In this document: positions 7,690 to 15,025 of the stretch, piece after piece
Layout of the letters: every line of letters begins with the position of its first letter
Position numbering within the stretch: position 1 is the stretch's first letter
Origin: Chrysochromulina tobinii
Taxonomy: Eukaryota > Haptophyta > Prymnesiales > Chrysochromulinaceae
Assembly (NCBI GenBank): GCA_001275005.1
Contig: JWZX01002439.1
Coordinates: 1 to 17,202, forward strand
Reading direction: 5' to 3'
Length of the DNA stretch: 17,202 nucleotides
The notes under the pieces: generated by a model
Told to the model about the DNA's origin: nothing
Databases searched by the model: none
The model's input: the letters and a program-made list of their open reading frames with translations, nothing else
Translations under genes and position numbers: made by a program

Positions 7690-9690
7690 ATGGCCAACCT
7701 ATCGATCCGATCGGCGCGCCGCGAATTCGCGATGCGCTTCGAGGAGGCAATTGCAAAGTTCAACGGCGTGTGTGAGATTGATCGGCTCAACCGCGACGAG
7801 AAGCTGCACTCAATGCTCTCTCGGCTTCCAAACGAGATGGCGCGTCGGGTGGTACGATTCTACATTGGCAATGCTGATGCAGCGCGCGAATTGATCTCGA
7901 TGGTTCAGCCACTGCGCCCTCCGCCAGCCGCACAGTTCGAGATCTTTGTTCGCAAGCGTCCGCTCTGGGACTCTGAGCGGGCAGAGGGTGAGTACGATGC
8001 ACTTACGATTGATGAGGTCAGCGGCCGGTGCGTGGTGCACGACGGCAAGGCAGCTCGTGACATGAGCACGTATACTGTGCACCGCGAGTACGCGCTCGAC
8101 GGCGTCTACGGCGCCACCACCGACGAGGCGCGCATGCTCTCGCAGATCGTCGATCCGCTGTATGAGCTAGCACGCAAGGGAGGCCATGCATCGCTCATCA
8201 GTTTTGGTCAGACGGGGACGGGCAAGACGCATACGACGAACGCGATGCAGCGTTACCTCGCGCACCGTCTGTTTGAGGGCCAGGTGGAGGCCGACGCCTC
8301 GGCCGAAGGCCAGCCGACGCTCGAAGTGAGTCTCGAGATCTTCGAGCTTCGCGAGAAGAAGGCGTACGACCTGCTGAATGCGCGCAAGCAGGTACGCCTG
8401 GTGACGGATGCCGACGAGCAGGTCCACGTCCTCGGTGGCACGCGGCTCGTGTGCCGGAGCCGTGCCGCGCTGCTGCAGGCGGTTGCGGCAGCGCATGCGT
8501 TGCGCTCCGTCGCAGCGACAGAGCGCAACGCGCAATCCTCACGTTCCCATTGCGTGAGCCGGCTACGCCTTGTGGCGCCGAACCCCGCGGCGAACGGCGC
8601 GCTCAGGAGCGCCGAAGCCAGCGTCGCCGGCGCCGTCGAGCCCGTCACCGGTCTGCTCACGCTGGTCGATCTGGCGGGCTCGGAGCGCAATTATGAGACG
8701 ACGCAGCACGACGCACGTGCCACCCGCGAGAGCGCTGATATCAACACGAGCCTTCAGACGCTCAAGGAGTGCTTCCGCGCCACGATCAATCAGGATGTTG
8801 AGCTCGAGACTTTCGTGGAGCAGGACCAGGATGAGGTCGTGTGGACGCGCGCCGTGCCCAAAGGGTACTCGGCAGCGCTCAAGGCGGCGCAAGCGGCCGC
8901 GGCGCACGCGAAGGCGCTGGGTGCTGACGGCGAGAGCACGTACAACGGCCTCGCGTTCAACCCAGCGAAGCCAGCAGCCCTCATGAATTTTGCGTTGGCC
9001 AAGGAGGCGAGCTGCGCGCGCAGCCTGCACATGCCCTACCGCCGGCACCAGCTCACCCTGCTTCTCAAGGACTGCTTCGTGAACCCAGCGCACCGGACGG
9101 CGGTACTCGCGTGCTGCTCGCCGAGCGCGACGGACGTTGAGCATACGATTCGGACCCTCAACCAGGTGTGCCAGATGCGTGGAGCCGAGGAGGAGGTGAG
9201 CCGGCAAGCGCGCGTCGAGTGCACGCGCACCGCTGCTGAGATGGAGGTCTACCTGCCGTTCGTCAAGTGGAAGCCAGACAAGGTGCGGGAGTGGCTCGGC
9301 GCGCTCGAGGACGAGCTTGCCTGCGCGGTCGTACTGCTGCCGGACGCGTGTGACGGACGCGAGCTGCTGCAGCGCTGGCCCGCGAGCCGGCTGGCGCATA
9401 CCTGCCTCGGCGGCGACATGACTAAAGCCACGAGGCTGTATGAGGCCATCCGACGCGAGTCGGCACGGGTCGATGAGCAAATTGCGGCGAAGCGCGGGCG
9501 TGTGCGCGGCCTCGCCGGCCGTGGGGACGATAAGCACGGACAGTCCTCAAAAGCGAGGCAGGCTGCCGCCCCCACAGCCACCACCGGCACCGCGCCCCCC
9601 GCTGCCGCCGCCGCCGCCGCCGCCGAGTCCCCGTCGAAGGCGTCTTCGATCGTAGTGCACGACGTTGAGAACGTGGTTCTGAACCACTGA
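7690..9690 (+). CDS. Divergent kinesin-13-like motor with C-terminal SAM-like domain
   Basis: This 666-residue protein should be a microtubule motor or depolymerase that hydrolyses ATP. The motor spans about 82-500: VRKRP strand (87), P-loop GQTGTGKT (173-180), switch I NAQSSRSH (280-287), switch II DLAGSE (327-332), INTSLQTLKEC (351-361) and PYRRHQLTLLLKD (449-461). The VRKRP start, a loop-2 block VHDGKAARD (116-124) and LKEC point to kinesin-13. At the KVD finger position the residues are ARD, with only Asp kept. An insert of about 80 residues (366-446) interrupts the motor before PYRRHQLT. Residues 524-592 (W..DKVREWL...DGRELLQRW...LYEAI) fit a SAM domain; human KIF24 has a SAM domain at the other end. 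The tail is poly-Ala and Ser-rich. I chose ATG 7690 (G at +4) because upstream frame crosses a microsatellite; 7408 is the alternative. The ORF is intronless. Confidence 0.88.
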   Translation: MANLSIRSARREFAMRFEEAIAKFNGVCEIDRLNRDEKLHSMLSRLPNEMARRVVRFYIGNADAARELISMVQPLRPPPAAQFEIFVRKRPLWDSERAEGEYDALTIDEVSGRCVVHDGKAARDMSTYTVHREYALDGVYGATTDEARMLSQIVDPLYELARKGGHASLISFGQTGTGKTHTTNAMQRYLAHRLFEGQVEADASAEGQPTLEVSLEIFELREKKAYDLLNARKQVRLVTDADEQVHVLGGTRLVCRSRAALLQAVAAAHALRSVAATERNAQSSRSHCVSRLRLVAPNPAANGALRSAEASVAGAVEPVTGLLTLVDLAGSERNYETTQHDARATRESADINTSLQTLKECFRATINQDVELETFVEQDQDEVVWTRAVPKGYSAALKAAQAAAAHAKALGADGESTYNGLAFNPAKPAALMNFALAKEASCARSLHMPYRRHQLTLLLKDCFVNPAHRTAVLACCSPSATDVEHTIRTLNQVCQMRGAEEEVSRQARVECTRTAAEMEVYLPFVKWKPDKVREWLGALEDELACAVVLLPDACDGRELLQRWPASRLAHTCLGGDMTKATRLYEAIRRESARVDEQIAAKRGRVRGLAGRGDDKHGQSSKARQAAAPTATTGTAPPAAAAAAAAESPSKASSIVVHDVENVVLNH

Positions 9691-9826
9691 GACCGGGCCG
9701 TTGGTCCTGGTCGTTGAGATACGCTTTGAAGAGCCTCAGAGGCGAACTTGACCGAAGGCTGGTCTGTACTATTTTTCATGTTTAAATAAGGCCCAACCCT
9801 ACACCTGTTTGGGAATTGAATGCGAA
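9691..9826. other. Short shared 3' flank of convergent genes
   Basis: 136 bases separate the stop codons of the kinesin gene and the coiled-coil gene, so their 3' untranslated regions may overlap. An AT-rich patch (about 9768-9790) contains AAATAAG but no exact AATAAA. Confidence 0.5.
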
Positions 9827-12800
9827 CTAACCCGTAACGGCAAGCTCCTTAGGATCTCCCTGGATCGCAAGGCTGATGCAAGCTGCGGGCGGGAGGGCGG
9901 GCAATCCAGTGGCAGTGCTCGGCTGCATCTGGCGCTTCGGCTGCTTGCTCGGGGGCGGGGGCAGTGAGGACGGGGGCGAGAGGGAGATCCCGGTCGGCTT
10001 GATCGGGCTTCCGCCGCCGAGCGGCTTGCTCGGCATACGGCGCGTCGCGTGCACGTCGGGCAACGGCTCGGGCAGCACCTGCATCATGGCCGCCTCGACC
10101 GCCTTCGCCGCACGCAAGGCCTGACGCACCTCCCTATGCGCCGCCGCCACCTCGTCGACGACCTCCTGGCGCGTGCGCGCGCCGATGGGCGACGGGCTGC
10201 GGCCAGTGGCGTTGCCGAGAGGGACGACGCCGGTTGCGGCGCCGATGGTCACGCCGCCACCAAGGGTGGGTCCTTTGACGAGCCCCGCCGCGCCTGCCAC
10301 CGGCCCATTGATTACGACACCGCTCATCGCGACCGAGCCAGCGAGCGCGGCAGTGCCCACAGCGACAGAGCCGCGCGGGCTCGTCGGCGACGGCTTACTC
10401 CGCGGGCTGATGATCTTCTTATTGGGTCCCGTAGGCGAATCCAAGAAGCGAGTCTTGGATCCCGTGGGTGATCCCTGTGGGGAACCAGGAAAGCTGTGGA
10501 CTTCCACGGAATCGCGGTTGCGTGAGAGCCCAACGGTACGGGGCGAGCCGCCGCCCTTGGCTGCCGCCTTCTCCTCGTCGGCCGCGGCCGCCTGCTCGAC
10601 CGTGGCCATCAGCCCAGGGTATTCGATCAAGCCGGAGCGGTCGATGGTCGCCTCCACCTTCGCCTCCGCCTTTTCAACGTACTGTACGGCCGAGCGCCCC
10701 TGAAGCAAGTTGCGCGCTCCGGGCGGCTGGGGCATCAACAACCTTGGGATCGGCTCGCCCGACACGGCCCACACTCGACGGCGCGAGGGCACGCTCGGGG
10801 CGGCGCTCGGGAGGACGGGCACGCTCTGCGAGAAGCTCAGCTGCTTGATGGCGAGCACACTCGCCGACGGCTCCCCTGTGGGTCGCTCCTCGCCGATGCG
10901 TAAGCCCGAGAGAGTGTAAGTCAAGTGCACTGAAAGCTGCTTGAGCCCCATGATGGCCGACGTGCTCAGCAGGGCGCGCTCGGCGCGGTTGGCGCGCTCC
11001 GCATGCTCGAGAGCCTCAGTTGCCTGGCGGAGTGCGATGCGCGTGCGCTCGAGCAGATCGGTCGCCTGACGAAACTTGAGAACGACCGCCTCCAGGTGCG
11101 CGCACATGCCCGCCGGCCTCACGACACCGGCCTCGTCCTCCGAGAGCAGCCCGCGCGCGATCGCCTTGGCGCCTTCCATATCGCGCTGTAGCCGACCGAC
11201 GACCTCCCAAGTCTTGTCGCCGCGACGAGCGCCCTCGAGGTCCGAGCGCGCCTGGCGTAACTGCTCCACCAGGTCCGCACCCGACGCCGCGAGCGCCTTC
11301 GCGGGCTCGATCTCTGCCGAGAGTGCCTCGATGCGGGTGCTCAACTCGGCGATCGTCTGGCCGGCGACGGCCTTGGAAGCGTCAGCTCGTGCTCCAGCCG
11401 TGTGATCCGATCGCGCAACTCCACACCATTCCTCTCGAACCCCGCATCAAGCTCCGCCTGCAGCTGCGTCACGAGCAACTCCCTCTTGTCCCGCTCTGCC
11501 GTAACTTGTTGTAACCGCTTTTCGAGGGCGAGCACCTCCTTTGTACGTTGGCCCAGCTGCTCGACCTTGCCGAGCATGATGGTCTTCTCCTCCTGTAGCA
11601 GCGCCTGCAGCGTCGAGGTGCGCGCCTGGGCCGCTTCAAGGTTGTCTTTGAGCTCCTCCATCTCCTCATTCACGGCCGACTGTTGTCGATTCGCGACCTC
11701 ACGAATCGTGTTCTGATAGCCTTGGATGTCTGCGCGCGCCTGGCGAAGCGCCTCCTGCGCTGCGTGAAGATCCTTGCCCATCATCGTCATAGTCCCCTGC
11801 ATCACCTCGACCTTCTCGTGCGCGAGGCGCTCTTTCTCCTGCGCCGTGCTGCGCTCGTCTGCGCGCACGCGCTCCATCTCCTCTCGGAGGAATGCCACCT
11901 CCGCCTCCGCCTGCGCCTGCGCCTCCCGCGTGGCAGTCAGCCCCTCGTTGAGTAGATTACACTCAGCCATCGCCATCTCCTGCTCGCGCGTGATGCGCGC
12001 GTGCGCCGCTGCGAGATGCATTTTGGTCGTCTCGAAGTCGCTCTCGAGCTTCTCGCACCGCTTCTCGCTCTCGTCGAGCTTCCTCCTCAGCGCGGGCGCG
12101 TCGGTGCGAGCCAACTCCTCGCTGAGCTCCGTGATCCGCGCCTCGGCCTCGGCCCCACGCGCCTCGAGGGTCCACTCACCTAGGGGGAGAGGGTGGGGAG
12201 AGGGAGAGGCGCCGTGGTGAGCACTTGCATGCAAGGAGAGCCGCTTCAAGCGTCCACTCACGATTCTTGGCCTCGGCCACTGCCTCTTCAAGCGACTGCA
12301 CTTTGGCTTGCGCAACGCCCGTGAGCTCCCTGAGGCGCGTCACTTCGTTCTGCAGCTTTCCACATTTCTCCGCGAGCTCGTCGGCGCGGTTCATCGCCGC
12401 CATTGCCGCCCCGTCGCCCTGGACGAGCTCTTTGATGGTATCGGCCAACTTCTTATCATAGTTCGCCTGAAGCTCGACGTGGTGATTCTCCAGCTGCTTC
12501 TGGCTCGCCTTGCGCTGCACGTTCAACTTCAACTCCATCGCTGACGTCTGCGCCTTCAGTTTCTTGCGCGTTGAGGCCTCATGCGCATCGTGCAAGGATG
12601 ACGTTGCATAGGCAGCCCTGCGTGCGAGCTGTTCAAAGACCGCAAACACCTTCTTCTCGAGCGCGGGCGTGATTATCTCAGCAGGAGATCGAGCGCCGGC
12701 ACTCATGCCCAAGGCCTCCGCGAGCACTGCCGTGACACCTTGCATGGAGCTCTCGAGGGCTTCGCTGATGACATCGTTGCACGACTTCAGCCTCTGGGCG

Positions 12801-12886
12801 GCCTCCTTGGTCGCCTCCACCTCCTCGGGAGCCGCCTTCTCCTCCTTTGTCAGTACCGGAATGCCAGTTTGTGTCCGGTTCGACAT
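9827..12886 (-). CDS. Long coiled-coil protein with Ser-Pro-rich tail
   Basis: Not recognised as a named family. On the minus strand it begins at ATG 12886, has exon 1 (12886-12262), an intron, then 12179-9827, for about 992 residues if one base is supplied near 11385. An N-terminal region of about 100 residues is mixed helical. Long heptad coiled coil follows to about residue 600 (for example QNEVTRLREL, EKRLQQVTAERDKREL, RDRITRLEHEL). After that come a Ser-Pro-rich stretch with seven SP sites (about nt 10370-10560), a Gly/Ala/Val low-complexity segment (about 10210-10380), another short helix (QEVVDEVAAAHREVRQAL) and a Pro-rich end. SP clusters are typical of proline-directed kinase targets. 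A cytoskeletal, centrosomal or flagellar structural role is plausible, helped only by the convergent kinesin next door. The frame breaks once between about 11380 and 11392. Confidence 0.8.
11380..11392 (-). other. Apparent frameshift in the coiled-coil gene
   Basis: Exon 2 reads good coiled coil to RITRLEHEL, then a Pro/Arg/Ser stretch and a stop at 11341. The overlapping frame reads ADASKAVAGQTIAELSTRIEAL and continues as coiled coil for 500 codons. Re-reading or adding one base near GAGCTGACG joins the two without loss. I found no GT-AG intron of a suitable length and phase here, so a missing base in the assembly or a real frameshift is likely. Confidence 0.7.
12180..12261 (-). other. 82-bp GT-AG intron with duplicated ends
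   Basis: On the minus strand the donor is AATC|GTGAGTGG and the acceptor is CCCCCTAG|GTGAGTGG after a CT-rich tract. Splicing gives KNREWTLEARG in frame; retention stops soon after. The first 20 bases of the intron (GTGAGTGGACGCTTGAAGCG) match the first 20 bases of exon 2 at 17 positions. Both copies would encode EWTLEA. Confidence 0.88.
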
Positions 12887-13286
12887 GCGCGACACTGAAA
12901 TCCAAGCTCCCGCGGCGGAGCGAGAAATGGAACCTCTCTCTAAGTTTCGGGCCTTCTTGTTAAGTTTCGCTTCAGTTCACAGAAACCTTGTCTGTTTTTA
13001 ACAATGTTTTCGGCGAATTGGTTTTCGTTACGGAGGCGCCTCTTCTAGAACCCCAGAGCGTACCGGTAACTGTGTGACTTCACAAGGGGCTGGACTTCAC
13101 GAGATTTTAGACCCGGGCGTCAGGGAGGTCCTTCCCGATCGGCGCCGCGAGTACGGACCGCCGTGCTGACCAAATCACGTCCTTACGCGCCCATCCGCGT
13201 GGTTGCGGTTAGTGTGCCCCGGCCGCTCAGGTGGCGCGCTTTGCTCAACCACTGGAACAGCATATCGGTCTCCTAAATCCAAATTG
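12887..13286. other. Divergent promoter region between genes 5 and 6
   Basis: No gene is supported in these 400 bases. The side next to the coiled-coil gene is lower in GC and has two TAAGTTTCG copies at 12941 and 12961, exactly 20 bases apart. T-rich sequence occurs at 12990-13020. An open frame reaches back from gene 6 to 13203 without an ATG before 13287. It probably holds both promoters. Confidence 0.45.
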
Positions 13287-14429
13287 ATGCCTCATTCTGA
13301 GGCTTCACAGCGCGTTCCAGGACTCCTCGCATTCCTCAGCCATCTCATGTGGGCTCAAGCATCTAAAGAGGCGTGGAGCCTTGCCTTATCTACAGCTACA
13401 CGAGAGATTGCCACAACCCTCGCTGATGTTGGCAGCAACCTTGCAGAAGTACATGTGTGTAGCAGCGCTCGGGCGCGTCTGCCGGCTTCTGACCTTGGAG
13501 ACGCTGTGCTCATCGAGCCTCGTCAATGGCAATCACTGGCGCTCACCCTCCTCAACGTGCGTGCCCACCTGCCTGCTTCATGGACATTGCATCTTTTCAC
13601 GGTGAACACCACCTGGATGGATCAGGCGGCTGCTGGCGCACATCCAGCTTTACGACGCTCAATCGATTTGCGGCATCTCCTGCTCCATCCGCTGCCGAAA
13701 CGGCTTCTGTCGGTCCAGGCCCCACAAGACCATACTACTGCGCGAGGCACAGCCCAACGTGCCTTTCGAGATCGAGCCAAGCTTGCGTACAACATCTTTC
13801 TGGCGAGCGAGGAGTTTTGGAGCATCTTCAATCGCCGGTGGCTTCTGCTATTCGAGGTGGACAGCGTCCTGTGTGCTAACCCAACGTGGCCACTCGAACA
13901 CTTCATTCGATCGGAGCCGTCTTCCGTGTTTTGGGGTGCGCCATGGAAGTGGAATCATGGTATGGATGTGGGAAACAGCGGTCTGAGCCTCTGGCGGCGT
14001 GACGTCATGCAGAATTTGAGTGCCGAGTTCGAGAAATTTGCACGTCTGCACAAAGGACCAGCACCATTCGCTATCGATGGAGGGCTTCATGTCTTCTTGG
14101 AGGCTATGACAACAAAAGGAAAGCTCGCGCTCCGACAGCATGCGCTAAAGGAAGACGCGGCGATGTTCAGTGTGGAGACTTCCTACCCGAAGGTTTCGAA
14201 CAACACTCAAACTGGAAGTGTACTCTTCACGCCATTTGGCGTCCACGCACCGTTCAAGCTCATCGGGACTCAAGGACTTAAAAGCTTCGTCGCCTTGATC
14301 CGCAGGTGTCCTGCAAGCGTCTTGTATTATTCCAATACGTCGATGGTCGCATGGCCAAAACTCCAAGCGTTGGCGATGCACGGTGGTCGCTACTTTAACG
14401 AAACGCAATGCGACTTGGCACCAACATAG
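13287..14429 (+). CDS. DUF5672 putative glycosyltransferase
   Basis: This 380-residue protein shows the DUF5672 pattern in order: IEPRQWQSL (76-84), LLNVRAHLPASWTLHLFTVN (about 88-107), YNIFLASEEFWSIF (168-181), LLLFEVDSVLC (186-196), WGAPW (216-220), VGNSGLSLWRRDVM (228-241), FSVE (294-297) and FGVHAP (317-322). The FEVDS segment sits where a DxD-like metal or nucleotide-sugar site is expected, and DUF5672 is regarded as GT-A-like, but donor and acceptor are unknown. Start is the first ATG in a frame open from 13203; a weak hydrophobic stretch (11-23) could be an anchor. It is intronless and tail-to-tail with a GT61 gene. GC content (52-53% in two sampled lines) is well below genes 2-4, which may reflect transfer. 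DUF5672 proteins are patchily spread in algae, fungi, bacteria and large viruses. Confidence 0.85.
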   Translation: MPHSEASQRVPGLLAFLSHLMWAQASKEAWSLALSTATREIATTLADVGSNLAEVHVCSSARARLPASDLGDAVLIEPRQWQSLALTLLNVRAHLPASWTLHLFTVNTTWMDQAAAGAHPALRRSIDLRHLLLHPLPKRLLSVQAPQDHTTARGTAQRAFRDRAKLAYNIFLASEEFWSIFNRRWLLLFEVDSVLCANPTWPLEHFIRSEPSSVFWGAPWKWNHGMDVGNSGLSLWRRDVMQNLSAEFEKFARLHKGPAPFAIDGGLHVFLEAMTTKGKLALRQHALKEDAAMFSVETSYPKVSNNTQTGSVLFTPFGVHAPFKLIGTQGLKSFVALIRRCPASVLYYSNTSMVAWPKLQALAMHGGRYFNETQCDLAPT

Positions 14430-14511
14430 CACCAACAGACAACAGAGAGGGCCACTTATGAAAGTCTGGCAAATAGCATGCTGTCACTCCGAACCTCGAG
14501 ACGGAACGCTT

Positions 14512-14542
14512 TAACCGTTAAAATTCTTAATTTTATCGGTTA
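14512..14542. repeat. 31-bp near-perfect AT-rich hairpin
   Basis: Two 14-base arms, TAACCGTTAAAATT and AATTTTATCGGTTA, pair at 13 of 14 positions around a CTT loop. It lies 80 bases past the DUF5672 stop and could form in the 3' part of its transcript. A role in 3'-end formation is inference only. Confidence 0.85.
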
Positions 14543-14827
14543 CCGCTTCCGGCTTGCACAGTCCGCGGCGCGGGGGGCGCCTCGGTTCGCCCACCGTTCG
14601 CTGGACCCGTCTTTGCTCTTACCGTTACCCTTCGTAGTCGAGTTCCAATCCTAGTTTTGTCCAGGTCTTTGTCCAGTCACAAGTGTACGGGAACAGCCGG
14701 CTCCACGCCATGGCCTGGGATGCGGGCATTGTAGCGTTTGTACGCGCCCGCGACCGACCTTCCGCTTCCCGCGTTCGCGCCCGGGTTCCGTTCGTCCGGG
14801 AGCGCGACCGACCAGCCCGGCGGGCGC

Positions 14828-14850
14828 GGTACATGTGTATTACATGTACC
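14828..14850. repeat. 9-bp perfect inverted repeat GGTACATGT
   Basis: GGTACATGT and ACATGTACC flank a GTATT spacer. Twelve bases of the right arm and spacer (ATTACATGTACC) recur at about 17021-17032, on the other side of the GT61 gene. That match could be chance. Confidence 0.75.
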
Positions 14851-15025
14851 CGCGGCCACGACGCCCGCGTACAGTAGGGCGTACACATGGGCGTACAGCA
14901 CAGCTTGTTCTGGGCCCGCCTGTACGCAATTCGGTGAATTCAAACCGCGCAAAGCCGACACGTCAACGACGATCTAGGTCTTCGCGGGCGAATTCGATTC
15001 CTACGGGCGCACAGGTCAGAAACGG

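Larger units (their letters stand above)
14430..15025. other. Repeat-structured intergenic region between convergent glycosyltransferases
   Basis: No gene is supported in these 596 bases. It contains an AT-rich hairpin (14512-14542), an 11-base direct repeat CGCGACCGACC at 14749 and 14803, an inverted repeat (14828-14850), three GCGTACA copies (14868, 14879, 14891) and inverted copies TGTACGC at 14739 and 14921. No terminal repeats or transposase were found. Confidence 0.6.

Noticed and set aside
8563-9537. 324-codon open frame antisense to the kinesin
   Set aside because: It lies wholly opposite conserved motor motifs and is the usual mirror of GC-rich coding sequence. No recognisable domain.
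11341-11460. Short intron to explain the coiled-coil frame change
   Set aside because: The one plausible GT-AG pair gives 55 bases, which has the wrong phase and would remove good heptad sequence.
14635-14665. T-loop-like GAGTTCCAATCCTAG suggesting a tRNA
   Set aside because: No matching acceptor, D or anticodon arms could be drawn around it. TTCGATTCC-like words at about 4775 and 14990 failed the same way.
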